Below, in pieces: positions 57,701 through 64,000 of a DNA stretch of 64,000 bases (position 1 is the stretch's first letter; each line of letters opens with the position of its first letter). Under the pieces are notes generated by a model. The model saw only the letters and a list, made by a program, of their open reading frames with translations. It made no database searches and was not told where the DNA came from. The stretch spans positions 62,001-126,000 of the forward strand of contig NZ_JADKYX010000006.1 of assembly GCF_016093545.1 (NCBI RefSeq). The letters run 5' to 3'. This DNA is from Massilia rhizosphaerae. Lineage in GTDB: Bacteria > Pseudomonadota > Gammaproteobacteria > Burkholderiales > Burkholderiaceae_D. The translations under genes and the position numbers were made by a program.

Positions 57701-58780
57701 GCCGTCACGGTGGACGAGAAACGCCTGCGGCAAGTGCTGCTGAACCTGTTGTGCAACGCCGTCAAGTTCACCGACCGCGGCGAAGTCAGCCTGCGGGTGC
57801 TGAAGACGGCGTCGTCCGCCGACACGGTGCGCCTGCGCTTCGAAGTCGCCGACAGCGGCATCGGCATGAACGAGGAACAGATGGCGGGGATCTTCGAGCG
57901 CTTCGAACAGGCCGGCGACGTGCAGCGGCGCGAGGGCGGTTCCGGCCTGGGCCTCGCGATCAGCCAGCAACTGATCCGCATGATGGGCGGGAACATCGAG
58001 GTATCGAGCCAACCGGGCAAGGGCACCCTGTTCTGGTTCGAGCTGGAGCTGCCGGCCGCCGCGGTGGCGCGCGCCGCCCTGCCCGCCCCGCAGATCGTCG
58101 GGTACCTGGGCCCGCGCAAGCGGCTGCTGGTCGTGGACGACCTGCCGCAGAACCGGCTCCTGCTGATCGACGCCCTGCAGCCGCTGGGGTTCGAGATGAT
58201 CGATGCCGAGAACGGCCGGGAATGCCTGGACCTGCTCGACGGCGCCCGCCCCGACCTGATCCTGATGGACGTCATGATGCCCGTGATGGATGGCCGCGAA
58301 GCGATGCGCCGGATCCGCAAGAACCCGCGCCGTGCCGGGATTCCCATCATCGTGTCCAGCGCCAGCGCGACCAGCGAGGATGCCGCGCAATGCTACGCGG
58401 CGGGGGCCGACGCCTTCCTGCCCAAGCCGATCGACAACGACCTGCTGCTGAAGACCATCGGCGACCTGCTGTCCCTGACGTGGATCACGACGACGGTCCG
58501 GACGCCGGCGCCAGTCGACGCGGAACCCTGGAAGGATGCCGACTTCGTCGTGCCCCCGCGCGACGAAATCGAGACGCTGTACCAGCTCGCGCGGGTCGGC
58601 AATATGCAGAGCCTGTGCGCCCGCGCCGACTACCTGAGCAACCTGGATGCGCGCTATGCCCCCTTCGCCCAGCAGTTGCGCGCCCTGGCGGAAAGCTATC
58701 AATCGAAAGCCATCCTCGCCCTGGTGGAGCGCTGCCGCGCCGAGCAAGAAGCGGAGCGGACCGAGAATCCGCAGGCATGA
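54752..58780 (+). CDS. Hybrid two-component system with periplasmic propeller sensor
   Basis: 1342 residues. Signal peptide, then a long run of two-component propeller (Reg_prop) repeats (about 45-680; many copies of NLW/MLWVGT-like and [10 protein letters not shown] motifs), a Y_Y_Y domain (about 690-805), one TM helix (about 815-835), coiled coil, HisKA (His 883 in [10 protein letters not shown]), HATPase ([17 protein letters not shown]), and a receiver domain with Asp 1173 ([13 protein letters not shown]). The C-terminal 100 residues are helical and may be a phosphotransfer-like or docking segment; no AraC output as in Bacteroides HTCS. ATG 54752 has GGAG 5 bases upstream. Operon with the TonB receptor. 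Confidence 0.92.
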   Translation: MHATRRNSVTGFGWMITAALALLPTRGAAETVPDPARYTEAFQRFGVSDGLANNVAFDVTQDKYGFIWVTTRNGIAKFDGSDFTVYRPVPPGATRQVAQFYQTIARGRDGNLWFCSWGNGLLKLDLATERFTFFRHDPRKPDTTIAGNNVWFAFEDRDGMMWVSSQGGLARLDPRTGVATVYRHDPRNPDSLAHPMPTQVVQDKDGMLWVGTYGGGLDRLNPATGKFTHYRHDEHDANSLANDSVEGLFLDADGTLWIATDGGLDHFDPRSGRFTLYQHDPNDPGSLANNAVLKVMRDSRGRLWTSHWGGGIHRMDARTGKFIRYRYDPGDPLSVASNMTEYMTESRDHALWIATFNGLVRFDEDAGRFHTALQQTGLSAASGRMLVSGMVRDHRGRLWAVSEDAGAVRYDPATGETRHYLPEPGNPHSLSEVAITAIVCDADGTVWLATRAGLNRYDERTDSFERIMVSRYAPAGATSDSTISDLAADRDGNLWMSVYGVGLQRFDPRHKKLTVYTHDAADPASLANNLTNAVLAASDGSVWVAADAGLSRLDPATGKFTNFTARDGLSSPIANDLAEMADGSVLVATDVGVNRYDPRRGTFKVYSVQQGMPSNYVMSLESDADGNIWAGTDKGLVRIAPATGKIRVYDARDGLPGNQFWNHAAYRAPDGTMYFGTTRGLTTFRPNTFKDNREPPPVYITEFSLFKHEVVAGPDSPLHTTVELAKAITLDYRQSSVGFRFAALNYRWPAKNRYAYQLEGFDRGWTYVDSAHREAAYTNLAPGNYVFRVKASNNDGVWNETGAALAITITPPWWQTWTFRSLMAFLAAALVYALYGMRVRQLQAQARKLQRIVDERTHDLQIAKEKAEVANQVKSTFLANMSHELRTPLNAILGYAQILRRDTQQLSRRQASGLATIQDSGQHLLNLINDILDLARIEAGKLSLYPTDCDLAAFLDLVTKIIRVKADEKNLAFRSQAAPDLPAAVTVDEKRLRQVLLNLLCNAVKFTDRGEVSLRVLKTASSADTVRLRFEVADSGIGMNEEQMAGIFERFEQAGDVQRREGGSGLGLAISQQLIRMMGGNIEVSSQPGKGTLFWFELELPAAAVARAALPAPQIVGYLGPRKRLLVVDDLPQNRLLLIDALQPLGFEMIDAENGRECLDLLDGARPDLILMDVMMPVMDGREAMRRIRKNPRRAGIPIIVSSASATSEDAAQCYAAGADAFLPKPIDNDLLLKTIGDLLSLTWITTTVRTPAPVDAEPWKDADFVVPPRDEIETLYQLARVGNMQSLCARADYLSNLDARYAPFAQQLRALAESYQSKAILALVERCRAEQEAERTENPQA

Positions 58781-58784
58781 CGCG

Positions 58785-60734
58785 CTATTTCGACATGGTC
58801 CGGTGCGGCGGCACGTGCGCCTTGCCGCCGCCGTTCGGCACCAGCCGGTCCTGGTCCAGAAGCTTCGACAAGGTGTCCGCCGGCACCGCCTGGCTGTAGT
58901 AATAGCCCTGCGCGGCCAGGCAGCCGTGCGCCGTCAGGAAGGAGACGTGCTCGGCGCGGTCGACGCCTTCCGCGATGAGGTTCAGGTGCAGGCTGTGCGC
59001 CATCGCGATGATGGCGGTGACGATCGCGGCATCGTGCGTTTCCTCGTTGATGCCGATGACGAACGAGCGGTCGATCTTGAGCGCGTGAATGGGGAAGTTC
59101 TGCAGATAGGCCAGGCTGGAATAGCCCGTGCCGAAGTCGTCGATGGACAGTTGCACGCCCATATTGCTCAACTGATGCAGGACCGCCATATTGTCTTCGC
59201 TGGGCTGCATCGCCACGCTTTCGGTGATCTCGAGCTCGAGCGCGTCGGCGGGGACGCCCGTTTCGTCGAGCACCTGCGCCACGAAATCCGTCAGGTTGGC
59301 CTGCGCGAACTGCCGCGCCGACAGGTTGACGGCGATCCGCATGTCGGGATGGCCGCCGTCGCGCCAGTACCGGAGCTGCCTGCATGCCTGGCGCAACACC
59401 CATTCGCCGATCGGCACGATGATGCCCGTTTCTTCCGCGATGGCGATGAATTCCACGCAGGAACGGGGCGGCTTGCCCGGCGGCGTCCAGCGCAGCAAGG
59501 CTTCGGCCGAAAAGATCCGGCCGCTTTCCATGTCCACCTGGGGTTGGTAGTACACGGAAAACTCGTCGTGGGCGAGCGCCTGGCGCAGCTGGTTGGTCGC
59601 CGCCATCCGCCGCTTGGCCGCTTCGTGCAGGGCTGCCGTGAAAAACTGGTACGTCCCGCGGCCTTTCTGCTTGGCCTTGTACATCGCGGCGTCGGCCGCG
59701 CGCAGCAGCGCGGACGCGTCGCCGCCATCGGAAGGAAAGAGGCCGACGCCGATGCTGGCGCTGACGTGCAGTTCGTGGCCCTCGACGGCGAACGGCCGGC
59801 CCAGGGCCTCCAGCACCTTGCTGGCCACCAGCGCGGCGTCGTTGCTGCTGCGCAGGGCCGCCAGGCACACGCCGAACGCGTTGCCGCCCAGGCAGCCGAG
59901 GCTGTCGCCGTCGCGCGTGCATTGCTGCAGACGCGAGGCGACGGCCTGCAGCAGGCCGTCGCCGATGCGGCCGCCCAGCGAGTCGTTGATGGTCTTGAAG
60001 TGGTCCAGGTCGATATGCAGTTGCGCGACCATTTCGTCCTGGTGGCGCCGCGCCTGCGCGATCGCCTGGTTGAGCCGGTCTTCCAGAAGCAGCCGGTTGG
60101 GCAGCCCCGTCAGGGCGTCATGGTGCGCCATGAAGTCGATGCGCCGTTCCGCCTGGTTGTAGTCGGCGATTTTCTGTTCGAGGCTGGCATTGGTCCGGAC
60201 CAGCTCGGCGGTGCGCTCGGCCACCCGTTGTTCGAGCACGCTGTTGGCCGTCTGCAGGTCCGCTTCCGCTTGGCGGCGCATGCCGATTTCCTGCTGCAGC
60301 TGGACGTTTTGCTGCGCCAGGCGCTTCTGCGCGCTGCGCAGCGCGAGATGGGTGGTGACGCGGGCCCACACTTCGTCGATCTGGAACGGCTTCGTGACAT
60401 AGTCGACGCCGCCCGCCGCGAAGCCCGCGATCTTGTCCTGGGTGTCGGACAGCGCGGTCATGAAAATGACGGGAATGTCGCGGGTGGCCGCGGAGGCCTT
60501 GAGGCGGCGGCACGTTTCGAAACCGTCCATGCCGGGCATCATCACGTCCAGCAGGATCAGGTCGGGCTGCACGAATTCCGCACGCGCCAGTCCCTCCTCG
60601 CCTTCCTGCGCGACTGCCACCCGAACCCGGCGACCTTCGAGATACTCCACCAGGATGCCGACATTGGCGGGCGTATCGTCGATGATCAGGACGGTTGGGG
60701 TGTCCAACTCCGGTGGCACGTCAGAAATCGCCAT
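58785..60734 (-). CDS. REC-GGDEF(degenerate)-EAL response regulator
   Basis: 649 residues. Receiver domain (Asp 63 in LLLDVMMPG, Lys in VTKPF), a coiled-coil linker (about 130-195), a GGDEF domain whose active-site motif reads GGNAF (283-287) and lacks both acidic residues, and an EAL domain with EAL at 411-413, [25 protein letters not shown] and LIAEGVD. It should therefore act as a c-di-GMP phosphodiesterase, with GGDEF perhaps as a GTP-sensing module. It converges on the hybrid sensor gene with 4 bases between stops; a phosphorelay link is plausible but not shown. Confidence 0.92.
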   Translation of the reverse strand: MAISDVPPELDTPTVLIIDDTPANVGILVEYLEGRRVRVAVAQEGEEGLARAEFVQPDLILLDVMMPGMDGFETCRRLKASAATRDIPVIFMTALSDTQDKIAGFAAGGVDYVTKPFQIDEVWARVTTHLALRSAQKRLAQQNVQLQQEIGMRRQAEADLQTANSVLEQRVAERTAELVRTNASLEQKIADYNQAERRIDFMAHHDALTGLPNRLLLEDRLNQAIAQARRHQDEMVAQLHIDLDHFKTINDSLGGRIGDGLLQAVASRLQQCTRDGDSLGCLGGNAFGVCLAALRSSNDAALVASKVLEALGRPFAVEGHELHVSASIGVGLFPSDGGDASALLRAADAAMYKAKQKGRGTYQFFTAALHEAAKRRMAATNQLRQALAHDEFSVYYQPQVDMESGRIFSAEALLRWTPPGKPPRSCVEFIAIAEETGIIVPIGEWVLRQACRQLRYWRDGGHPDMRIAVNLSARQFAQANLTDFVAQVLDETGVPADALELEITESVAMQPSEDNMAVLHQLSNMGVQLSIDDFGTGYSSLAYLQNFPIHALKIDRSFVIGINEETHDAAIVTAIIAMAHSLHLNLIAEGVDRAEHVSFLTAHGCLAAQGYYYSQAVPADTLSKLLDQDRLVPNGGGKAHVPPHRTMSK

Positions 60735-60847
60735 AATCGAACCCGTCCTTCAGGACATCGATGCGCAGGACACACGCTGATAAAGAGGATTCTAGCAAAT
60801 TCCGCCATCGAGACAACCGTCAGGAACACCAGGGTCGCCCGGCAACG

Positions 60848-61750
60848 TCAGGACAGCGCCGCCCCGCAATCCTTGCAGAACCTGGCATCGGTTTCATGGC
60901 CCCCGCTGCCGCAGGCGCCGCAGGTGCGCGCCGGACGCGGCGCGCCCTGGCGGCGGTCGCCGCGGCGCAGGGTCATCTCGGCCGTCACGATGCCCGTCGG
61001 GACGGCGAGGATGCCCCAGCCGAGCAGCATCATGAACGACGCGATGGCCTTGCCGAGGTTCGTGTGCGGCGTGATGTCGCCGTAGCCCACGGTCGTCATG
61101 GTGACGGTCGCCCAGTACATCGCGACGGGAATGCTGGTGTAACCGTTCCGCGGTCCCTCGACGACGTACATGACCGTGCCGAGGATGAGGATCGCCATCA
61201 GCACGACCGACAGGAACACCATGATCTTGCGCCGGCTGGCCGACAACGCTTCGCCCAGGCGCGTGTATTCCTCGACGTACAGCGTGAGCTTGAAGATGCG
61301 GAAGACGCGCAGCAGGCGCAGGATGCGGATGTCGAGCAGCAGTTCCGTGCCCGGCATCAGCAACGAAAAATACGACGGCAGCACGGCCAGCAGGTCGATC
61401 GCGCCGTAGAAGCCGGTGGCATAGCGCCACGGCCGCTGCACGCACGCGAGGCGCGCCGCGTATTCCGCCGTGAACAATGCGGTAAAACCCCACTCGAGGG
61501 CGTTCAGCAGGTCGGCATGGTCGCGGTGCAGCGCCGGCACGCTGTCCAGCACGACGACGAGGATGCTCGCCAGGATCGCGACGACGAGGGCGATGTCGAA
61601 GCGGCGGCCGGCCGGCGTGTCGGCTTCGAAGATGACGTCGTACATGCGCCGCCGCAGCCCGTGCGGCGGCTTGCCGAAGGCGGCGGGCGACTGCGGCACG
61701 TAAGCCGGCGCGCCGGCGCGGTCGTCGCCCTCGTCGCCCTCGTCGTTCAT
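60848..61750 (-). CDS. Voltage-gated potassium channel-like protein with C-terminal zinc ribbon
   Basis: 300 residues. Six TM helices with voltage-sensor S4 (RILRLLRVFRIFKL, 142-155) and a pore with the K+ filter TVGYGD (220-225). The C-terminus carries a small zinc ribbon (CGAC at 277-280, CKDC at 292-295) after a basic linker, an unusual cytosolic ending for a bacterial Kv channel. ATG overlaps the VOC stop by four bases, so it is the last gene of an FMN reductase-VOC-channel operon. The acidic N-terminus (MNDEGDEGDD) is also odd. Confidence 0.9.
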   Translation of the reverse strand: MNDEGDEGDDRAGAPAYVPQSPAAFGKPPHGLRRRMYDVIFEADTPAGRRFDIALVVAILASILVVVLDSVPALHRDHADLLNALEWGFTALFTAEYAARLACVQRPWRYATGFYGAIDLLAVLPSYFSLLMPGTELLLDIRILRLLRVFRIFKLTLYVEEYTRLGEALSASRRKIMVFLSVVLMAILILGTVMYVVEGPRNGYTSIPVAMYWATVTMTTVGYGDITPHTNLGKAIASFMMLLGWGILAVPTGIVTAEMTLRRGDRRQGAPRPARTCGACGSGGHETDARFCKDCGAALS

Positions 61751-62190
61751 GGCGCGGGCGGCGTGGTGGGCGGCCCTTTCAGCTCGATGGTATTGCCTTC
61801 CGGGTCCTGCAGATAGATCGACGGGCCTTCGCCCTCGGCGCCGAAGCGCGACGCGCTCGGGCCCGCCTCGATGCCGTGCGCGGCCAGGTGGGCGCGGATC
61901 GCCGCCTCGTCGAACGGCTCGACGCGGAAACAGAAATGGTCGACGTTGCGCCCTTCCTTGCCGGGCGCGGCGCCGCCGGCGCTGCCCAGCTTGCCGTCGA
62001 TGGGGATCAGGTCGACCATCGAGCTGCCCGCGCGCAGCTGCACGAGGCCGATCTCGTCCTGGCGCCGCACTTCGCGGCAGCCCAGCACGTCGCCATAGAA
62101 CCGCAGCATGCGCGCCAGGTCCACGACGCGCAGCACGATGTGATCGATTTCGCGGATCGCGATGGCCTGGTTCACGGCATCAGTCCGCAT
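61747..62190 (-). CDS. VOC family (glyoxalase-like) protein
   Basis: 147 residues, two betaalphabetabetabeta units: IDHIVLRVVDLARMLRFYGDVLG and VDHFCFRVEPFDEAAI (quoted in part), ending IYLQDPEGNTIELKGP. Candidate metal ligands are His 17, Glu in the end motif and His 86. Likely a small-molecule lyase, dioxygenase or resistance-type protein; no exact role. ATG 62188-62190 overlaps the end of the FMN reductase gene by 11 bases. The last residues are Pro-rich (PPTTPPAP). Confidence 0.88.
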   Translation of the reverse strand: MRTDAVNQAIAIREIDHIVLRVVDLARMLRFYGDVLGCREVRRQDEIGLVQLRAGSSMVDLIPIDGKLGSAGGAAPGKEGRNVDHFCFRVEPFDEAAIRAHLAAHGIEAGPSASRFGAEGEGPSIYLQDPEGNTIELKGPPTTPPAP

Positions 62191-62734
62191 GGCGTTCCAC
62201 CCACGTCGCAAAGCATTCCGTGAACTGCTGCAGGAAGGACTTCAGGCCTTCGTCGGTCAGCTCGTCGCCGTCGAACTTGCCGGCGACGCCGCCGATGTAC
62301 GCTTCGGGCGACTGCATGCACGGCATGTTGAGGAAGACGAGGCATTGGCGCACGGCGTGGTTGGCGCCGAAGCCGCCCAGGGCGCCCGGCGAATTGGACA
62401 CGACGGCGCACGGCTTCCCGGTCCACGCGGCCTGGCCGTACGGGCGCGAGCCGACGTCGATGGCGTTCTTGAGGACGCCGGGCAGCGACCGGTTGTATTC
62501 CGGCGTGCAGAACAGGACGCCGTCGGCCTCGCGGATGCGGCTGCGGAATTCGGCCCAGGTGGCGGGTGGCGTTTCGGTCTCGTCGTCCTGGTTGTACAGC
62601 GGCAGCTGGGAGATGTCGACGATCTCCAGTTCGAGCGTGGGCGGCGCCACCAGCATCAGGCTTTTGGCCAGCTTGCGGGTGAACGAGTCCTTGCGCAGGC
62701 TGCCGACGAGCACTGCGATCTTCCTTGTTGCCAT
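62180..62734 (-). CDS. NADPH-dependent FMN reductase
   Basis: 184 residues, flavodoxin-like fold: AVLVGSLRKDSFTRKLA (phosphate loop), PLYNQDDE, FCTPEYNRSLPGVLKNAID and SNSPGALGGFGANHAVRQ. Members reduce FMN, quinones, chromate or azo dyes. ATG 62732-62734 has AAAGGA 5 bases upstream and is preferred over an upstream ATG. First gene of the overlapping three-gene unit with VOC and potassium-channel genes; this grouping hints at a response to electrophilic or redox stress. Confidence 0.92.
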   Translation of the reverse strand: MATRKIAVLVGSLRKDSFTRKLAKSLMLVAPPTLELEIVDISQLPLYNQDDETETPPATWAEFRSRIREADGVLFCTPEYNRSLPGVLKNAIDVGSRPYGQAAWTGKPCAVVSNSPGALGGFGANHAVRQCLVFLNMPCMQSPEAYIGGVAGKFDGDELTDEGLKSFLQQFTECFATWVERHAD

Positions 62735-62813
62735 GACGGTCCTTTCGTTCTTGATGGGTCGGGCGTAGACCAAAGTGTAACGATTTTCCGCGCAGCCCGC
62801 GCGAAAGGCCCGC

Positions 62814-63122
62814 TCAGATGCGCCGGCGCCGGTATTCGTCGAGGAAGGTCCGCACTTCGCGCGGCGTGAGCACGCGCACGGGGTCGCCGTGCCACGCGTA
62901 CAGGAACGGCGGCCCGCCCGCGCGGTCCGTCAGCTTGGCGCGGATGAGGAAGCGCGTGCCGGCCGGATAGCGGTCCGGGTCGGCCAGCGCCCGCGCGCAC
63001 TGCACGCGCATCGACGTGGCATAGGCCTGCCCCGCCATCGGCTTGATGCGCAGCCGGCCCGTGCGCGCATCCGGCACGGATTCGACGGCCACGTCGCGAT
63101 AGGCCCACGGATCGCGCGCCAT
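62814..63122 (-). CDS. Small hypothetical protein downstream of ispF
   Basis: 102 residues, basic, cytosolic, no signal or TM segment. Sequence is compact (DPWAYRDVAVESVPDARTG, RFLIRAKLTDRAGGPPFLYAWHG in part, VRTFLDEYRRRRI) but not assigned to a family. It starts 18 bases after the ispF stop with a GGTGG-like ribosome site, so it is probably the third gene of an ispD-ispF unit. A role in isoprenoid synthesis should not be assumed. Confidence 0.75.
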   Translation of the reverse strand: MARDPWAYRDVAVESVPDARTGRLRIKPMAGQAYATSMRVQCARALADPDRYPAGTRFLIRAKLTDRAGGPPFLYAWHGDPVRVLTPREVRTFLDEYRRRRI

Positions 63123-63140
63123 GCGTCACGCCACCGCGGG

Positions 63141-63653
63141 TTACGCGGCGGCTCGGATCAGCAGGACCGTCGCCTGCGCCGCCATGCCCTCCTCGCGGCC
63201 GAGGAAGCCGAGCTTCTCGTTCGTCTTGGCCTTGACGTTGACCTGCTGCGGCGACACGCCGACGTCCTCGGCGATGCGCGACACCATCTGCGGGATGTGC
63301 GGCGCCATCTTGGGCTGTTGCGCGATGATGGTCGCGTCGATGTTGCCGATGGTGTAGCCGGTGCCCAGCACGCGGTTGGCCGCTTCGCGCAGCAGCACGC
63401 GCGAATCGGCGCCGGCGAACATCGGGTCGGTGTCCGGGAAGTGCTTGCCAATGTCGCCGAGGCCGGCGGCGCCCAGCATGGCGTCGATGATGGCGTGCAG
63501 CAGCACGTCGGCGTCCGAGTGGCCGAGCAGGCCCAGGCGGTGCGGGATGGTGACGCCGCCGACGATCAGTTTGCGTCCCTCGACGAGGGCGTGGCAGTCA
63601 TAGCCGGTACCGATGCGGAACGGCGGGGTCGGGTTGTACGATGCGAGAGCCAT
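63141..63653 (-). CDS. ispF: 2-C-methyl-D-erythritol 2,4-cyclodiphosphate synthase
   Basis: MEP-pathway enzyme that cyclises CDP-ME 2-phosphate to MEcPP with release of CMP. 170 residues, usual length. Zinc ligands are in GTGYDCHAL (Asp 19, His 21) and [12 protein letters not shown] (His 53), with HSDADV and [11 protein letters not shown] also conserved. Follows ispD by 24 bases, the common proteobacterial order. Confidence 0.96.
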   Translation of the reverse strand: MALASYNPTPPFRIGTGYDCHALVEGRKLIVGGVTIPHRLGLLGHSDADVLLHAIIDAMLGAAGLGDIGKHFPDTDPMFAGADSRVLLREAANRVLGTGYTIGNIDATIIAQQPKMAPHIPQMVSRIAEDVGVSPQQVNVKAKTNEKLGFLGREEGMAAQATVLLIRAAA

Positions 63654-63677
63654 GATGTTCTTTACGCGCTTTACACG

Positions 63678-64000
63678 CTATACGAGTTCGGGTTGGGACA
63701 CCGCCAGGTACATTTCGGCGATCCGGATGTCGTCCGGCAGCGTCACTTTGAGATTGCGGGGATGCCCTTCCACCAATTTAGGGCTCAATCCGAGAGCTTC
63801 AACCGCACTGGCGTCGTCGGTAATCGAATCGGGATCGGCCGCGGCCGCCAACGCGTCGCGCAGCAACTGGTAACGGAACATCTGCGGGGTCTGGGCCAGC
63901 CACAGGCCGTTGCGCGGGACCGTCCCGCACGCTTCGCCGTCGATGCCGCGCTTGACGGTGTCGACGACGGGCAGCGCCAGCAGGCCGCCGCCCGGGTGGT
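63678..64000 (-). CDS. ispD: 2-C-methyl-D-erythritol 4-phosphate cytidylyltransferase, C-terminal part
   Basis: Only the last 107 codons are in the window. They match the end of Isp[48 protein letters not shown] and [17 protein letters not shown]. The enzyme makes CDP-ME from MEP and CTP. It lies just upstream of ispF in the same direction. Confidence 0.95.
   Translation of the reverse strand, partial: HPGGGLLALPVVDTVKRGIDGEACGTVPRNGLWLAQTPQMFRYQLLRDALAAAADPDSITDDASAVEALGLSPKLVEGHPRNLKVTLPDDIRIAEMYLAVSQPELV

Noticed and set aside
52048..58747. Two very long minus-strand frames opposite the TonB receptor and hybrid sensor
   Set aside because: Plus strand has complete domain sets; the minus frames are Arg/Asp/Val-rich shadows.

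Overview
This 64 kb window comes from a very GC-rich bacterial chromosome. Gene content points to Betaproteobacteria, most likely Oxalobacteraceae (Massilia/Telluria type): a PEP-CTERM protein, an MdtABC-like RND operon, many secreted carbohydrate-active and proteolytic enzymes, a phasin, a TonB-receptor/two-component-propeller pair, and the dispersed GGGGTCAGA and TAGGGTGGGC repeats common in that group. The taxonomic call is inference from gene content. No rRNA, tRNA or CRISPR array was seen.

Layout. 1-4.7 kb: a truncated S46 dipeptidyl-peptidase, a PEP-CTERM protein behind a lipoprotein rhamnogalacturonan lyase (PL4), and an SBF-like transporter that ends in a small inverted-repeat element. 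4.9-14.5 kb (minus): an efflux operon of adaptor, two tandem RND permeases, NodT-type outer-membrane factor and a small membrane protein, with 4-bp stop/start overlaps. 14.7-19.4 kb: SppA with a Na+/solute symporter, then two small exported proteins, one of which begins inside a REP palindrome. 19.8-24.2 kb: an NYN-LOTUS RNA-binding/nuclease-like protein, DUF1810, DUF3820, pirin, and a methyltransferase-MarR pair with a perfect palindromic operator. 24.2-28 kb: an accessory stretch with a cytochrome P450, AT-richer orphan genes, an attC-like site and a duplicated 49-bp block. 28-36.2 kb: MocR regulator, stand-alone receiver protein, GH43 glycosidase, PAS-GGDEF-EAL protein and a Cache-HAMP-PAS histidine kinase.

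36.4-48.5 kb: GTP cyclohydrolase II, a secreted trypsin-like protease coupled to an FHA membrane protein, a RibD-C reductase, a YCII protein, a LytS/LytTR two-component system, an S53 sedolisin, a convergent pair of exported enzymes (Gfo/Idh/MocA oxidoreductase and SMP-30 lactonase), and an unusual zincin-TPR-MORN protein. 48.7-49.8 kb: a complete IS1595-family element inserted in the T tract of a terminator. 49.9-60.7 kb: acyltransferase, phasin, TonB-dependent receptor, a giant hybrid sensor with a periplasmic two-component propeller, and a REC-GGDEF-EAL protein with a ruined GGDEF motif. 60.8-64 kb (minus): FMN reductase, VOC protein and potassium channel in one overlapping operon, a small unknown, ispF and the end of ispD.

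Taken together the window is a free-living, polymer-degrading lifestyle segment: exported lyases, glycosidases, peptidases and TonB import, with several sensory systems. No single obvious new defence or metabolic system was found. The most unusual items are the zincin-TPR-MORN fusion, the putative orphan integron cassette, the REP-derived start codon, and the exported oxidoreductase/lactonase pair.
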